Assembly: GCA_019237355.1 (NCBI GenBank)
Contig: JAFAHH010000728.1
Coordinates: 1 to 10,903, forward strand
Length of the DNA stretch: 10,903 bases
Direction: 5' to 3'
From: Acetobacteraceae bacterium
Lineage (GTDB): Bacteria > Pseudomonadota > Alphaproteobacteria > Acetobacterales > Acetobacteraceae
Position 1 is the stretch's first letter, and each line of letters starts with the position of its first letter. The notes under the pieces are model-generated. The model ran no database searches. It had not been told where the DNA came from and was given only the letters and a program-made list of their open reading frames with translations. This document shows, piece after piece, positions 6,232-10,903 of this stretch. Made by a program: the position numbers and the translations under genes.

Positions 6232-6288
6232 CGGCGCGGCGGTCCGGGTGAGGGACCCGGAGTTCGGTTGGCCGGCCTAGCCGCGCCG
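6232..6288 (-). promoter_or_regulatory. Nested hairpin in the 5' leader of the 238-residue gene
   Basis: An outer 9-bp stem (CGGCGCGGC at 6232-6240 with GCCGCGCCG at 6280-6288) encloses an inner 7-bp stem (TCCGGGT at 6243-6249 with ACCCGGA at 6255-6261). On the minus strand it begins about eight bases after the TATAAT box and ends 34 bases before the start codon. It would be the first thing folded in the mRNA, so a leader control element is plausible. No known riboswitch pattern was recognised. Confidence 0.4.
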
Positions 6289-6295
6289 GGTCAGC

Positions 6296-6301
6296 ATTAT
6301 A
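6296..6301 (-). promoter_or_regulatory. Candidate -10 element TATAAT for the 238-residue gene
   Basis: A perfect TATAAT on the minus strand about 100 bp upstream of the ATG at 6197, in otherwise very GC-rich DNA. The expected -35 position has no good match, so it would need an activator or be a weak promoter. Confidence 0.35.
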
Positions 6302-6520
6302 GGGCCGCAATCCGGGTGACGGCAGCACCGCGGCCGGGCCAAGTAAAACAGGGCTTCGCCGGGGCCGCGGATCGATGAACAGCTGCCAATCGTCGCGCTG
6401 ATATAAAAGGGCGCGCTCGCGTTCCCGCTGCTGCGAAAGATGCAGGATCTGCATCTTTCGTCGGCCCGGCACGCCAGCCGCTGAGCGCAAACGGCCGCCG
6501 GGCGTCCCGGGGTATCCGCC
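6302..6520. other. Gene-poor stretch with a 27-bp palindromic element
   Basis: No confident gene. A minus-strand frame beginning at an ATG at 6454 reads MQILHLSQQRERERALLYQR followed by DDWQLFIDPRP, which looks like real protein, but it then turns into low-complexity sequence and runs 208 bp into the next gene. It may be the remnant of a lost gene. That ATG lies inside the palindrome at 6434-6460. Confidence 0.3.
6434..6460. repeat. Perfect 12-bp inverted repeat with 3-base centre
   Basis: CGAAAGATGCAG (6434-6445) is followed by GAT and the exact complement CTGCATCTTTCG (6449-6460). It is the longest perfect inverted repeat in the window. No T run follows on either strand, so it is more likely a protein-binding site or recombination/attachment-type element than a terminator. 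Confidence 0.6.
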
Positions 6521-6562
6521 AGAACAAAAGCGGCGCCGTTACGGCGTGTCCCGGCGCCGCTT
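6521..6562 (-). terminator. Intrinsic terminator after the ParB-like gene
   Basis: On the minus strand an 11-bp perfect stem (6562-6552 with 6538-6528; arm AAGCGGCGCCG) with a 13-base loop is followed by TTTTGTTCT. It lies about 220 bp after the stop of the ParB-like gene and would separate that gene from the unit starting near 6290. The 220 bp in between (6563-6783) hold further short GC hairpins, for instance 6615-6622 with 6634-6641, and no gene that I can support. Confidence 0.6.
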
Positions 6563-6783
6563 AGAAGTGGCCCGAGCGAACCAGCTCTCGGACATAGGGG
6601 AAACGGGGCCGCCGGACCCGCCGTTCGAGCTTGGGCGGGTCAAGTAATCGCGTCAGCCTGGGCGGTCTGGCAGGCCCTGGTTTTGCAGTCATGGCGGCGG
6701 GTTTGATTTGCCGCCCCGGGGCGAGGACTTGCCGGGACTTTGGTTTTACTCGGAACGAGTTTCCATAAGTACGGATTCTGCGA

Positions 6784-7476
6784 CTAGCGCCGGCCCTTTG
6801 GCGGCAAGAACTTTACCAGGCCCCCTCCGGAAACCTGAGCCCACCATTTGCCAATCTCTGTCTGCACCCGGTCGGTGCCCTCCGCCTCCGTGAGCGCATC
6901 GAGGGCTTTCCCGTAGGCGGTAATCACTTCCCTAGACCGGGTGTGCTGCTGCCGTTCAATCGGAACCCGGTCCGGCTGGGAATTTCCCAACTCCTTCCCC
7001 TTGCGTTGGGAATTTCCCTTTGTACCGACTGCGCCGGCCAACCGGTTTCGCGCGGCGGCAACGGTCTTGTGGTCGACACCCACCACTTGCGCGAGCGCGT
7101 TGTCCGAATTGCAGCTCCAGTCCTCGTCGGTCAGCAGCCGCTCCAGCGCCCGCTGCTTGTCCTTGGTGGAAAACCGCAGCCCGTGGCGGGAATTATGCGC
7201 GATGCCGTGCCAGATCGCATCGCGGCGGTCGCCCTCGCGAATTTCGGCCTCAACGGCGTCTTTACCAATCTGCTTATGCGCCTCGACCCGGTGCCAGCCG
7301 TCCGATAGCACCAGGGACCCATCGACATCGAACACGGTGATGGGTGGGAATTTGGCGCCTTCCTCCAGGGCGGTCATATACGTCCGGACCACGGCTATAT
7401 CGAGCCGGATCCGGGGCTGTAGCTCCAGGTCGATCACCAGGTCGGCAATCCGGACGGTTTGGTAGGCGTCGCTCAC
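6784..7476 (-). CDS. ParB/KorB-like DNA-binding protein
   Basis: A 230-residue protein. Residues about 5-95 form a ParB N-terminal (Srx-like) domain: VRIADLVIDLELQPRIRLD, the P-P-I-T-V-F-D strand, and the nucleotide-pocket stretch LSDGWHRVEAHKQIGKD. A helix-turn-helix follows at about 123-143 (ALAQVVGVDHKTVAAARNRL). After it comes a linker with two GNSQ repeats, then a helical C-terminus. ParB and KorB proteins bind palindromic sites, spread or slide on DNA as clamps, and act in partition or repression. No ParA is present in the window, so repression or a ParA elsewhere must be considered. The start is GTG at 7476 with GGAG seven bases before it. Its promoter is bracketed by two TGGGAATTTCCC sites, and two more sites lie inside the gene, which strongly suggests self-regulation. 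Confidence 0.8.
   Translation of the reverse strand: MSDAYQTVRIADLVIDLELQPRIRLDIAVVRTYMTALEEGAKFPPITVFDVDGSLVLSDGWHRVEAHKQIGKDAVEAEIREGDRRDAIWHGIAHNSRHGLRFSTKDKQRALERLLTDEDWSCNSDNALAQVVGVDHKTVAAARNRLAGAVGTKGNSQRKGKELGNSQPDRVPIERQQHTRSREVITAYGKALDALTEAEGTDRVQTEIGKWWAQVSGGGLVKFLPPKGRR
6976..7020. repeat. In-gene pair of TGGGAATTTCCC sites, 30 bp apart
   Basis: Cores at 6978-6988 and 7008-7018, both in the same orientation as the two sites upstream of the gene. In the minus-strand reading frame each copy encodes Gly-Asn-Ser-Gln, ten residues apart. The spacing is the same 30 bp seen in the promoter pair. Confidence 0.75.
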
Positions 7477-7489
7477 GCTCTTGCTCCCG

Positions 7490-7534
7490 TTGGGAATTTC
7501 CCAGCTTTATAGCAGGGGGTTGGGAATTTCCCAA
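7490..7534 (-). promoter_or_regulatory. Autoregulatory promoter with two operator copies
   Basis: On the minus strand TTGGGA (7534-7529) and TATAAA (7511-7506) are separated by exactly 17 bp and form a good sigma-70 promoter. The -35 is the first half of the palindrome TTGGGAATTTCCCAA (7520-7534). A second copy (7490-7504) covers the expected start of transcription near 7499. The two cores (7492-7502, 7522-7532) are 30 bp apart, so bound proteins would sit on the same face of the helix. The GTG start follows 14 bp after the second copy. Confidence 0.7.
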
Positions 7535-7758
7535 GATGGCAAGCGCGATGGCGGATCGGGGCGCAAGCAGCACACTGCAGCCGGCCGGCATCTGCCAGCG
7601 CCCGGTATATATCCGGCCGGCCTCGCCAAAGTCGCACCGGACCCGGCCGGAGTGCGGTATGCACGTTGCGAAACGGCCCGGCAGAATCGTAGCCGCAATT
7701 CCCGGCAGTATCGGCGGGAATGACATGGACGAAGCGGCGCATGCCCAATCTTCCCTGT

Positions 7759-7979
7759 TCGGCGTATCTGGTCCTCGCCGGCGGCTTGTGCTTGTTCGTC
7801 GCGGCCGCCGGCGAGTTCCTGATATTCGTAGGCGGTGCGTCGAGAGAGGCCGGCTTCGGCTATGGCTTCAGACTTTGTGCGGGCGTCCGCACAAGGTTCC
7901 AGGTCTTGCGGCCGTGGGTGCTACCGACCCGGCCCATCTCGAGCCCTCGCGTGTAACCAAGTGCGGCGAGCTCAAGCCC
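7759..7979 (-). pseudogene. Probable frameshifted helix-turn-helix gene remnant
   Basis: On the minus strand, one frame (about 7979-7893) reads LELAALGYTRGLEMGRVGST and HGRKTWNL. The next frame (7905-7759) continues with LEPCADARTKSEAIAEAGLS and RRTAYEYQELAGGRDEQAQA. The segment KSEAIAEAGLSRRTAYEYQ looks like a real helix-turn-helix of the kind found in small mobile-element proteins, yet its own frame has no start codon (a TAG lies at 7923-7921) and decays into low-complexity sequence further on. A single frame change near 7900-7920 would join the two parts. I infer a decayed gene; the alternative is that both are chance frames. The rest of 7535-8035 shows nothing else I can support. Confidence 0.3.
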
Positions 7980-8035
7980 AGGACGCGGCGGCCCGCCAGA
8001 TCGGGTGAGTGCGCCAGGCGCCAAATACGAGCGCG

Positions 8036-8389
8036 CTACTTCCGCCTGAGGCATAGCGCAAAGGCGGTGGCATCCGCTTTCGCGCCATAAACACAAACGT
8101 AATTCTTGCCATCCACATCCACGCCAGCGTTTTGAAGAGCTCCGCCTTCGTGGTTAATCCGACAGAATCCGCCGATCAGTAATTCATTGTCTCCAAGACA
8201 TTTTGCAGAGTAGTTGGTGTTGCTACTCGTTGGTGCCCCAGCGTAAACCCTTGTGTCCAATGAGTTGAACACAGCCTTTGAGTTTGCCTGCACGTAACGC
8301 TCGCCCAGCCAGCTTGCCGCTGGGGTCAAGAGTCCGACCAGGGTCGTCGCAAGTGCTCCAAGAATTGCTCCTAAAATAGTCTGCCGCAT
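8036..8389 (-). CDS. Small exported or membrane-anchored four-cysteine protein
   Basis: A 117-residue protein. Residues 4-26 (TILGAILGALATTLVGLLTP) form a single hydrophobic segment after a positive N-terminus: a signal peptide or membrane anchor. The remainder is polar with four cysteines (C64, C76, C99, C113) in the pattern C-x11-C-x22-C-x13-C, including the KCLGDNELLIGGFC stretch and a C-terminal CLRRK. The 'liGGxC' plus paired-cysteine layout is seen in small secreted bacterial proteins and suggests two disulfide bonds outside the cytoplasm. The ATG has GGAAG six bases upstream. It stands alone next to the replication divide; a surface or periplasmic role such as entry exclusion by a resident phage or plasmid is possible but not shown. 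Confidence 0.65.
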   Translation of the reverse strand: MRQTILGAILGALATTLVGLLTPAASWLGERYVQANSKAVFNSLDTRVYAGAPTSSNTNYSAKCLGDNELLIGGFCRINHEGGALQNAGVDVDGKNYVCVYGAKADATAFALCLRRK

Positions 8390-8548
8390 TTCGTGCTTCC
8401 AAATGGCGCCGCCCGGGGGCGGGGCATGGGGTAGGTTTATGCCACTACATCCGCTCCTCCTGGGCGATCCCGCGGCAAATCCCCGTTTCCGGAAAAGATC
8501 ATCGAGCGCCCGAGCCCAACGGCCTTACTACAGAGGCGGCTGACCCAA
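8390..8548. other. Non-coding stretch upstream of the exported protein gene
   Basis: This must carry the promoter of the minus-strand gene at 8389, but I could not fix a clear -35/-10 pair; CATAAA near 8440 on the minus strand is the best -10-like sequence. A short GC hairpin lies at 8409-8422. Confidence 0.3.
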
Positions 8549-8591
8549 GCAAAACAGGCCCGCGAAGGGGGATTCCCCTCGCGAGCCTGTT
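8549..8591 (-). terminator. Strong hairpin with T run, minus-strand terminator
   Basis: AACAGGC (8553-8559) pairs with GCCTGTT (8585-8591), and the stem continues inward through CGCG and GGGG/CCCC with small bulges to a four-base loop. On the minus strand it ends in TTTT followed by GCTT. No minus-strand gene lies upstream of it, so it either shields the exported-protein gene or ends a short antisense RNA transcribed from the repA leader side. Confidence 0.55.
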
Positions 8592-8669
8592 GCTTGGCCA
8601 TACCGTGCCTTGCCGACCCGTAATCGCGCCTCTCCAGGACACGACTCGCCTGCCATGCCGGGCTTTGCC
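8592..8669. repeat. Two imperfect ~22-bp direct repeats in the divergent region
   Basis: 8592-8614 and 8648-8669 share the pattern GC-GCCAT-CCG-GC-TTGCC with a few differences, 56 bp apart. They may be binding sites or part of an origin region. The similarity is moderate and the local sequence is compositionally biased. Confidence 0.25.
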
Positions 8670-8781
8670 GTGCCGGCGATACCTCGCCAAGCCGAGGCGG
8701 GCGGGGCGTAGCTGATACCCGCGGGCGTGCAAGGCGGGGCCGCCGTCGCCGCTGTCTTGCCAGGGTGTTGCTCCGGCTCGA

Positions 8782-8808
8782 TGTCATTTGCCAGCCATGC
8801 CCATGACA
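8782..8808. promoter_or_regulatory. TGTCAT...ATGACA inverted repeat before the repA operon
   Basis: 6-bp arms at 8782-8787 and 8803-8808 enclose 15 bases, ending just upstream of the ribosome-binding site (GGGAG) of the first repA-operon gene. The half-element is the same as in the clusters at 2268-2294 and 1763-1789. It could be an operator for the operon or chance. Confidence 0.25.
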
Positions 8809-8824
8809 CGCCGGGAGCGACATC

Positions 8825-9322
8825 ATGGGCGGCGCCACGGACGATGACACGAGCGAGACCCGCTGGCTGACGTATGACGAGCTGGCCCAAGCCCGCGGGA
8901 TCACCAAGGCATCCGCGACACGCCTTGCGTTCCGTCGCCGATGGCGCCGCCACCCTGGCAACGATGGCACAGCCAGGGTGGCGGTCCCCCTGGCGGAGCT
9001 TGGGCCCAAGCAGCCCGAACCTCATGACGGCACCCCTGTCGTCATGGATGGCGTTTCCCACACGATCAGGGCTTTAGAGGGCACCATTTCGGTGCTGCAC
9101 GAGCAGTTGGAGCGCGAGCAGCGGCTTGCCGACGAGGCGCGGGCCGGTTTGCGGGTTGAGCGTGAGACCTCTCGGGCCCTGGAGATAGCCGCGGCCGAGG
9201 AGCGCCGCAGCCTTCTGGCCCGAATCGCCCAGCTCGAAGCCAAGCTTGAGGCCGAGATTCGGTCCGCCCGGGCACCATGGTGGCGCCGGCGGCCGGTATT
9301 CCGGCGGAGGGCGAGGGTTTGA
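8825..9322 (+). CDS. HTH/coiled-coil DNA-binding protein coupled to repA
   Basis: A 165-residue protein. Residues about 13-45 (RWLTYDELAQARGITKASAT and RLAFRRRWRRHPGNDGTARV) form a helix-turn-helix of a type widespread in Alphaproteobacterial mobile elements, ending in the R-x-P-G-N-D-G-x-x-R-V-x-V-P signature. A long heptad-like coiled coil follows (about 78-145, rich in Leu/Glu/Arg/Ala), then a very basic tail PWWRRRPVFRRRARV. The layout resembles KfrA-like plasmid proteins: DNA binding at one end, filament or dimer formation by the coil. The ATG has GGGAG seven bases upstream. Its TGA overlaps the TTG start of repA, so it is translated together with the initiator and is likely a replication or stability accessory. 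Family-level function is unproven. Confidence 0.7.
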   Translation: MGGATDDDTSETRWLTYDELAQARGITKASATRLAFRRRWRRHPGNDGTARVAVPLAELGPKQPEPHDGTPVVMDGVSHTIRALEGTISVLHEQLEREQRLADEARAGLRVERETSRALEIAAAEERRSLLARIAQLEAKLEAEIRSARAPWWRRRPVFRRRARV

Positions 9323-10272
9323 AGGTGATCGTTCGGGTTCCCGCCGGCACTGGAAAGAGCGGCGCCCTGACGCTCGTACAGCGGCGGCTGATCGAGGCGG
9401 CGGCGCTGCAAGAGGCACAGGACCTTCTGTTCCAGCACACCGTGCTTTGCCAGACGTGCCTTCCCTACCGGGACCCGGGCGACGATGTGCGCGAGTGGGG
9501 GCGGATCAATGGTAAGGTCCACCTTGAGATCGCCGCCGGAAAAGCCATGCACCCGATACTGGGCCGGCGGGTTCCGGTCGGTCTGCCTTTTGGCGCGAAG
9601 TCTCGGCTCGTCCTGACGCATCTGAACACCGAAGCCGTGCGGACAGGTTCATCCGAAATCGAAGTGGGAAGCAGTCTCGCGGGCTTCGTTCGCCAACTGA
9701 AACTCGACGCGCATGGGCGGAACATGACCGCCATCAAGGACCAGCTCACGCGGCTTTCAGCAGCTTCGATTGGGCTGGGAATTGTGCACGAGGGGCAAGC
9801 GATCACGGTGAACGCTCACATCGTAACCGCCTTCAGCTTGTGGCCTCCGAACGATGAGCGACAGCGGGTGTTCTGGCCGCAAACGGTGCGGCTGTCGCAG
9901 GAGTATTTCGACAGCCTCCAGAGGCACGCCGTGCCGCTCGATGAGGGCGCCATTCGCGCGCTGGCGCACTCGGCAATGGCTTTGGACATCTACGCATGGC
10001 TTGCGCAACGCTTGCACCGCATCGCCAGGGACAAGCCGCAATTCGTGCCGTGGGCCGCGCTGCACGAACAGTTCGGGTTCCACTACAGCCGGATCCGGAA
10101 ATTCCGCGAGGTGTTCCTCGAAGCGCTGCGCCAGGTGGCAGCCGTGTATCCCGAGGCGCGGGTCGGCGAGGAACTCAATCGCCAGGGAAAGCCCGCTGGC
10201 CTCGTGCTCTACAACAGCCCAACCCCCGTTCCGAAGCTGATGGTCAGCGTTCGCGTCCAGGACTGTGGGTAG
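9319..10272 (+). CDS. repA: Plasmid replication initiator RepA (RepA_C-type)
   Basis: About 317 residues. The middle shows the hallmarks of the plasmid-encoded RepA family: CQTCLPYRDP, then W-x-R-x-N-G-K-V-H-L-x-I-x-A-G, GRRVPVGLPFGAKSRLVLTH, LNTEAVRTGSSEIEVGSSLA and a following G-F-V-R-Q-L. The C-terminal half has the LPLDEGAI-like stretch (VPLDEGAIRALAHSAMALDI) and YAWLAQRLHRI, a winged-helix DNA-binding part. RepA binds iterons and opens the origin; three iterons follow directly after the gene. The start chosen is TTG at 9319, with a perfect GGAGG eight bases before it and overlap with the upstream stop. An in-frame ATG at 9277 would add 14 Ala/Pro/Gly-rich residues but has no ribosome-binding site; GTG at 9325 is a third option. 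Confidence 0.85.
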   Translation: MKVIVRVPAGTGKSGALTLVQRRLIEAAALQEAQDLLFQHTVLCQTCLPYRDPGDDVREWGRINGKVHLEIAAGKAMHPILGRRVPVGLPFGAKSRLVLTHLNTEAVRTGSSEIEVGSSLAGFVRQLKLDAHGRNMTAIKDQLTRLSAASIGLGIVHEGQAITVNAHIVTAFSLWPPNDERQRVFWPQTVRLSQEYFDSLQRHAVPLDEGAIRALAHSAMALDIYAWLAQRLHRIARDKPQFVPWAALHEQFGFHYSRIRKFREVFLEALRQVAAVYPEARVGEELNRQGKPAGLVLYNSPTPVPKLMVSVRVQDCG

Positions 10273-10277
10273 CAGAG

Positions 10278-10286
10278 TTATCCTCG
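10278..10286 (+). promoter_or_regulatory. DnaA-box-like sequence next to the iterons
   Basis: TTATCCTCG matches seven of nine bases of the DnaA box TTATCCACA and abuts the first iteron. A DnaA site beside iterons is usual for RepA-type origins, but a 7/9 match is weak. Confidence 0.3.
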
Positions 10287-10358
10287 ATCACTTTGGGGCG
10301 CCCCCGTCGATCACTTTGGGGCGCCGACTCGGCCGAGACGTCGATCACTTTGGGGCGC
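10284..10358 (+). repeat. Three 18-bp RepA iterons, likely vegetative origin
   Basis: Identical copies of TCGATCACTTTGGGGCGC start at 10284, 10307 and 10341, all in the same direction. Spacing is 23 and 34 bp, and a perfect 10-bp palindrome (CTCGGCCGAG, 10328-10337) fills the larger gap. Direct repeats of this size directly after repA are the expected binding sites of the initiator. Three CCGCTA-type short repeats follow at about 10363-10392 but the DNA is not strongly AT-rich, so the melting region is not obvious. Confidence 0.8.
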
Positions 10359-10392
10359 AACCCGCTAATAGAATCCGCTAACCTACCGCTAG

Positions 10393-10842
10393 TTGCCGCC
10401 AAACAACGCGAAAAACGAGGAAATCCGCCGGGTTCAGGCAATGCGGAGAGCCGCCTTCGGCGGCCCAGCCACACTGCGCGCCGCCTCACGGCGGCGAAGG
10501 AAGCAAGCAAGAAGCCGACAACAAAGGCCGCTTCCCCAGCTCCGGACCCCGATCGTACCGCCTTTCCTGAGCGCGGCAGGGGTAAGGCGCACTGAAAAGG
10601 AAGCGGTCCGGCAGGTCTTGGCCCCACATGTTGGGGAAGGGGTGATGCGCCAGCCACGAAAGCATAGCCCTTCCGGGCGCTAGGAGCGGCCCGTACACGG
10701 GTTCTAGGGCTTGGGGGGTAGGTAGGCAGCGGCCAAGCCTGAAAACCCGCGTAGCGCGCTTAGGAGGCAGCGCAAAAGGGCCTTTACCGGACTCGGGGGC
10801 ACGTGAGCAGGCTGCAGGCGTTTCATCCTCATTCTCCAAACT
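10393..10842. other. Hairpin-rich non-coding region downstream of the iterons
   Basis: No gene is supported; the frames here are rich in Arg/Pro/Ser and lack ribosome-binding sites. Instead several perfect hairpins follow each other: 10450-10464 (GCCGCC, loop TTC), 10479-10496 (CGCCGCC, loop TCAC), 10622-10636 (CCCCA/TGGGG), and 10666-10711, where an AGCCCT/AGGGCT pair encloses CCCGT-AC-ACGGG. Such structure is common in single-strand initiation sites, transfer origins and structured RNAs; none could be assigned. Confidence 0.4.
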
Positions 10843-10866
10843 GGCCCGCCTTGGCGGGCCTCTTTG
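10843..10866 (+). terminator. Intrinsic terminator at the right end of the replication module
   Basis: A perfect 8-bp stem GGCCCGCC (10843-10850) and GGCGGGCC (10853-10860) with a TT loop is followed by TCTTT. It could end transcripts that pass through the origin region from the repA operon. The stem also works in the other direction (preceded by AAACT), so it may serve a minus-strand transcript entering from the right. Confidence 0.6.
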
Positions 10867-10903
10867 GCCGACAGACAGGATTGCGGGCCGCGGCCGGTAG
10901 CTG

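Noticed and set aside
7720..7956. Plus-strand frame with a hydrophobic stretch that resembles a membrane protein
   Set aside because: It runs opposite to the better-looking HTH remnant on the minus strand, has no ribosome-binding site, and its hydrophobicity follows from the complementary Ala/Gly/Glu codons.
8437..9061. Long minus-strand frames over the divergent region
   Set aside because: They are Arg/Pro/Ala-rich, lack ribosome-binding sites, and lie opposite the convincing HTH/coiled-coil gene and across a terminator hairpin.
9768..9790. TGGGAATT near 9778 as a fifth copy of the ParB-like operator
   Set aside because: Only half of the palindrome is present and it lies inside conserved repA coding sequence. 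The half-matches at 7346 and at 7698-7721 were also left out for lack of symmetry or centre.
10748..10790. Sequence TAAGCGCGC (minus strand) that recalls the nick region of IncQ-type transfer origins
   Set aside because: The match is short, the usual adjacent inverted repeat is missing, and no relaxase gene is visible.
10244..10839. Frames on both strands downstream of repA
   Set aside because: Low-complexity composition, they run across iterons and hairpins, and no frame has a credible start; the region reads as non-coding.
1..10903. CRISPR arrays, tRNA or rRNA genes, insertion sequences, toxin-antitoxin pairs
   Set aside because: I looked for regularly spaced repeats, tRNA-like clover patterns and transposase motifs and saw none; the 30-bp spaced sites are only in pairs and are part of an operator system.

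Overview
The window reads as one end of a phage-plasmid (or a prophage carrying a plasmid replicon) from a GC-rich bacterium. The RepA type, the P27-type small terminase, the family A DNA polymerase with its uncharacterised 199-residue partner, and the MT-A70 methylase are all combinations I associate with mobile elements of Alphaproteobacteria (Rhodospirillales/Acetobacteraceae-like). The host assignment is an inference from protein flavour and GC content only. No integrase, capsid, tail or lysis gene is visible inside the window.

Two blocks face away from each other around a non-coding divide near 8.4-8.8 kb. The large left block (1-8389) is all on the minus strand. In order of transcription it holds: a small exported four-cysteine protein (8389-8036); a stretch with a probable broken HTH gene; a ParB/KorB-like DNA-binding protein (7476-6784) followed by a terminator; a long structured leader and an unknown 238-residue protein (6197-5481); an excisionase/AlpA-like HTH protein (5361-5125); a small unknown protein (5005-4763); the 199-residue partner and the DNA polymerase (4688-2347, coupled by TAATG); then, after a strong promoter region at 2210-2300, a winged-helix protein, an MT-A70 adenine methyltransferase, a small unknown protein, the terminase small subunit, and the first 36 codons of a coupled gene that runs off the left edge (probably the terminase large subunit). 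The right block (8825-10903) is on the plus strand: an HTH/coiled-coil protein translationally coupled to a RepA-family initiator, three 18-bp iterons just after repA, a hairpin-rich non-coding stretch, and an intrinsic terminator.

The parts suggest an element that keeps itself as a plasmid (RepA plus iterons, ParB-like protein) and also carries its own DNA synthesis, methylation and packaging genes. The clearest new-looking signal is the operator system of the ParB-like gene. Four copies of TGGGAATTTCCC occur as two pairs, each pair spaced exactly 30 bp. One pair brackets the gene's own promoter, with one site covering the -35 and one at the start point; the other pair lies inside the reading frame, about 0.5 kb away. 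Other regulatory-looking DNA includes a 24-bp palindrome inside the 199-residue gene that carries the RepA iteron core in both orientations, 13-bp 6-1-6 palindromes in front of two other transcription units, and several perfect hairpins in or near 5' leaders.
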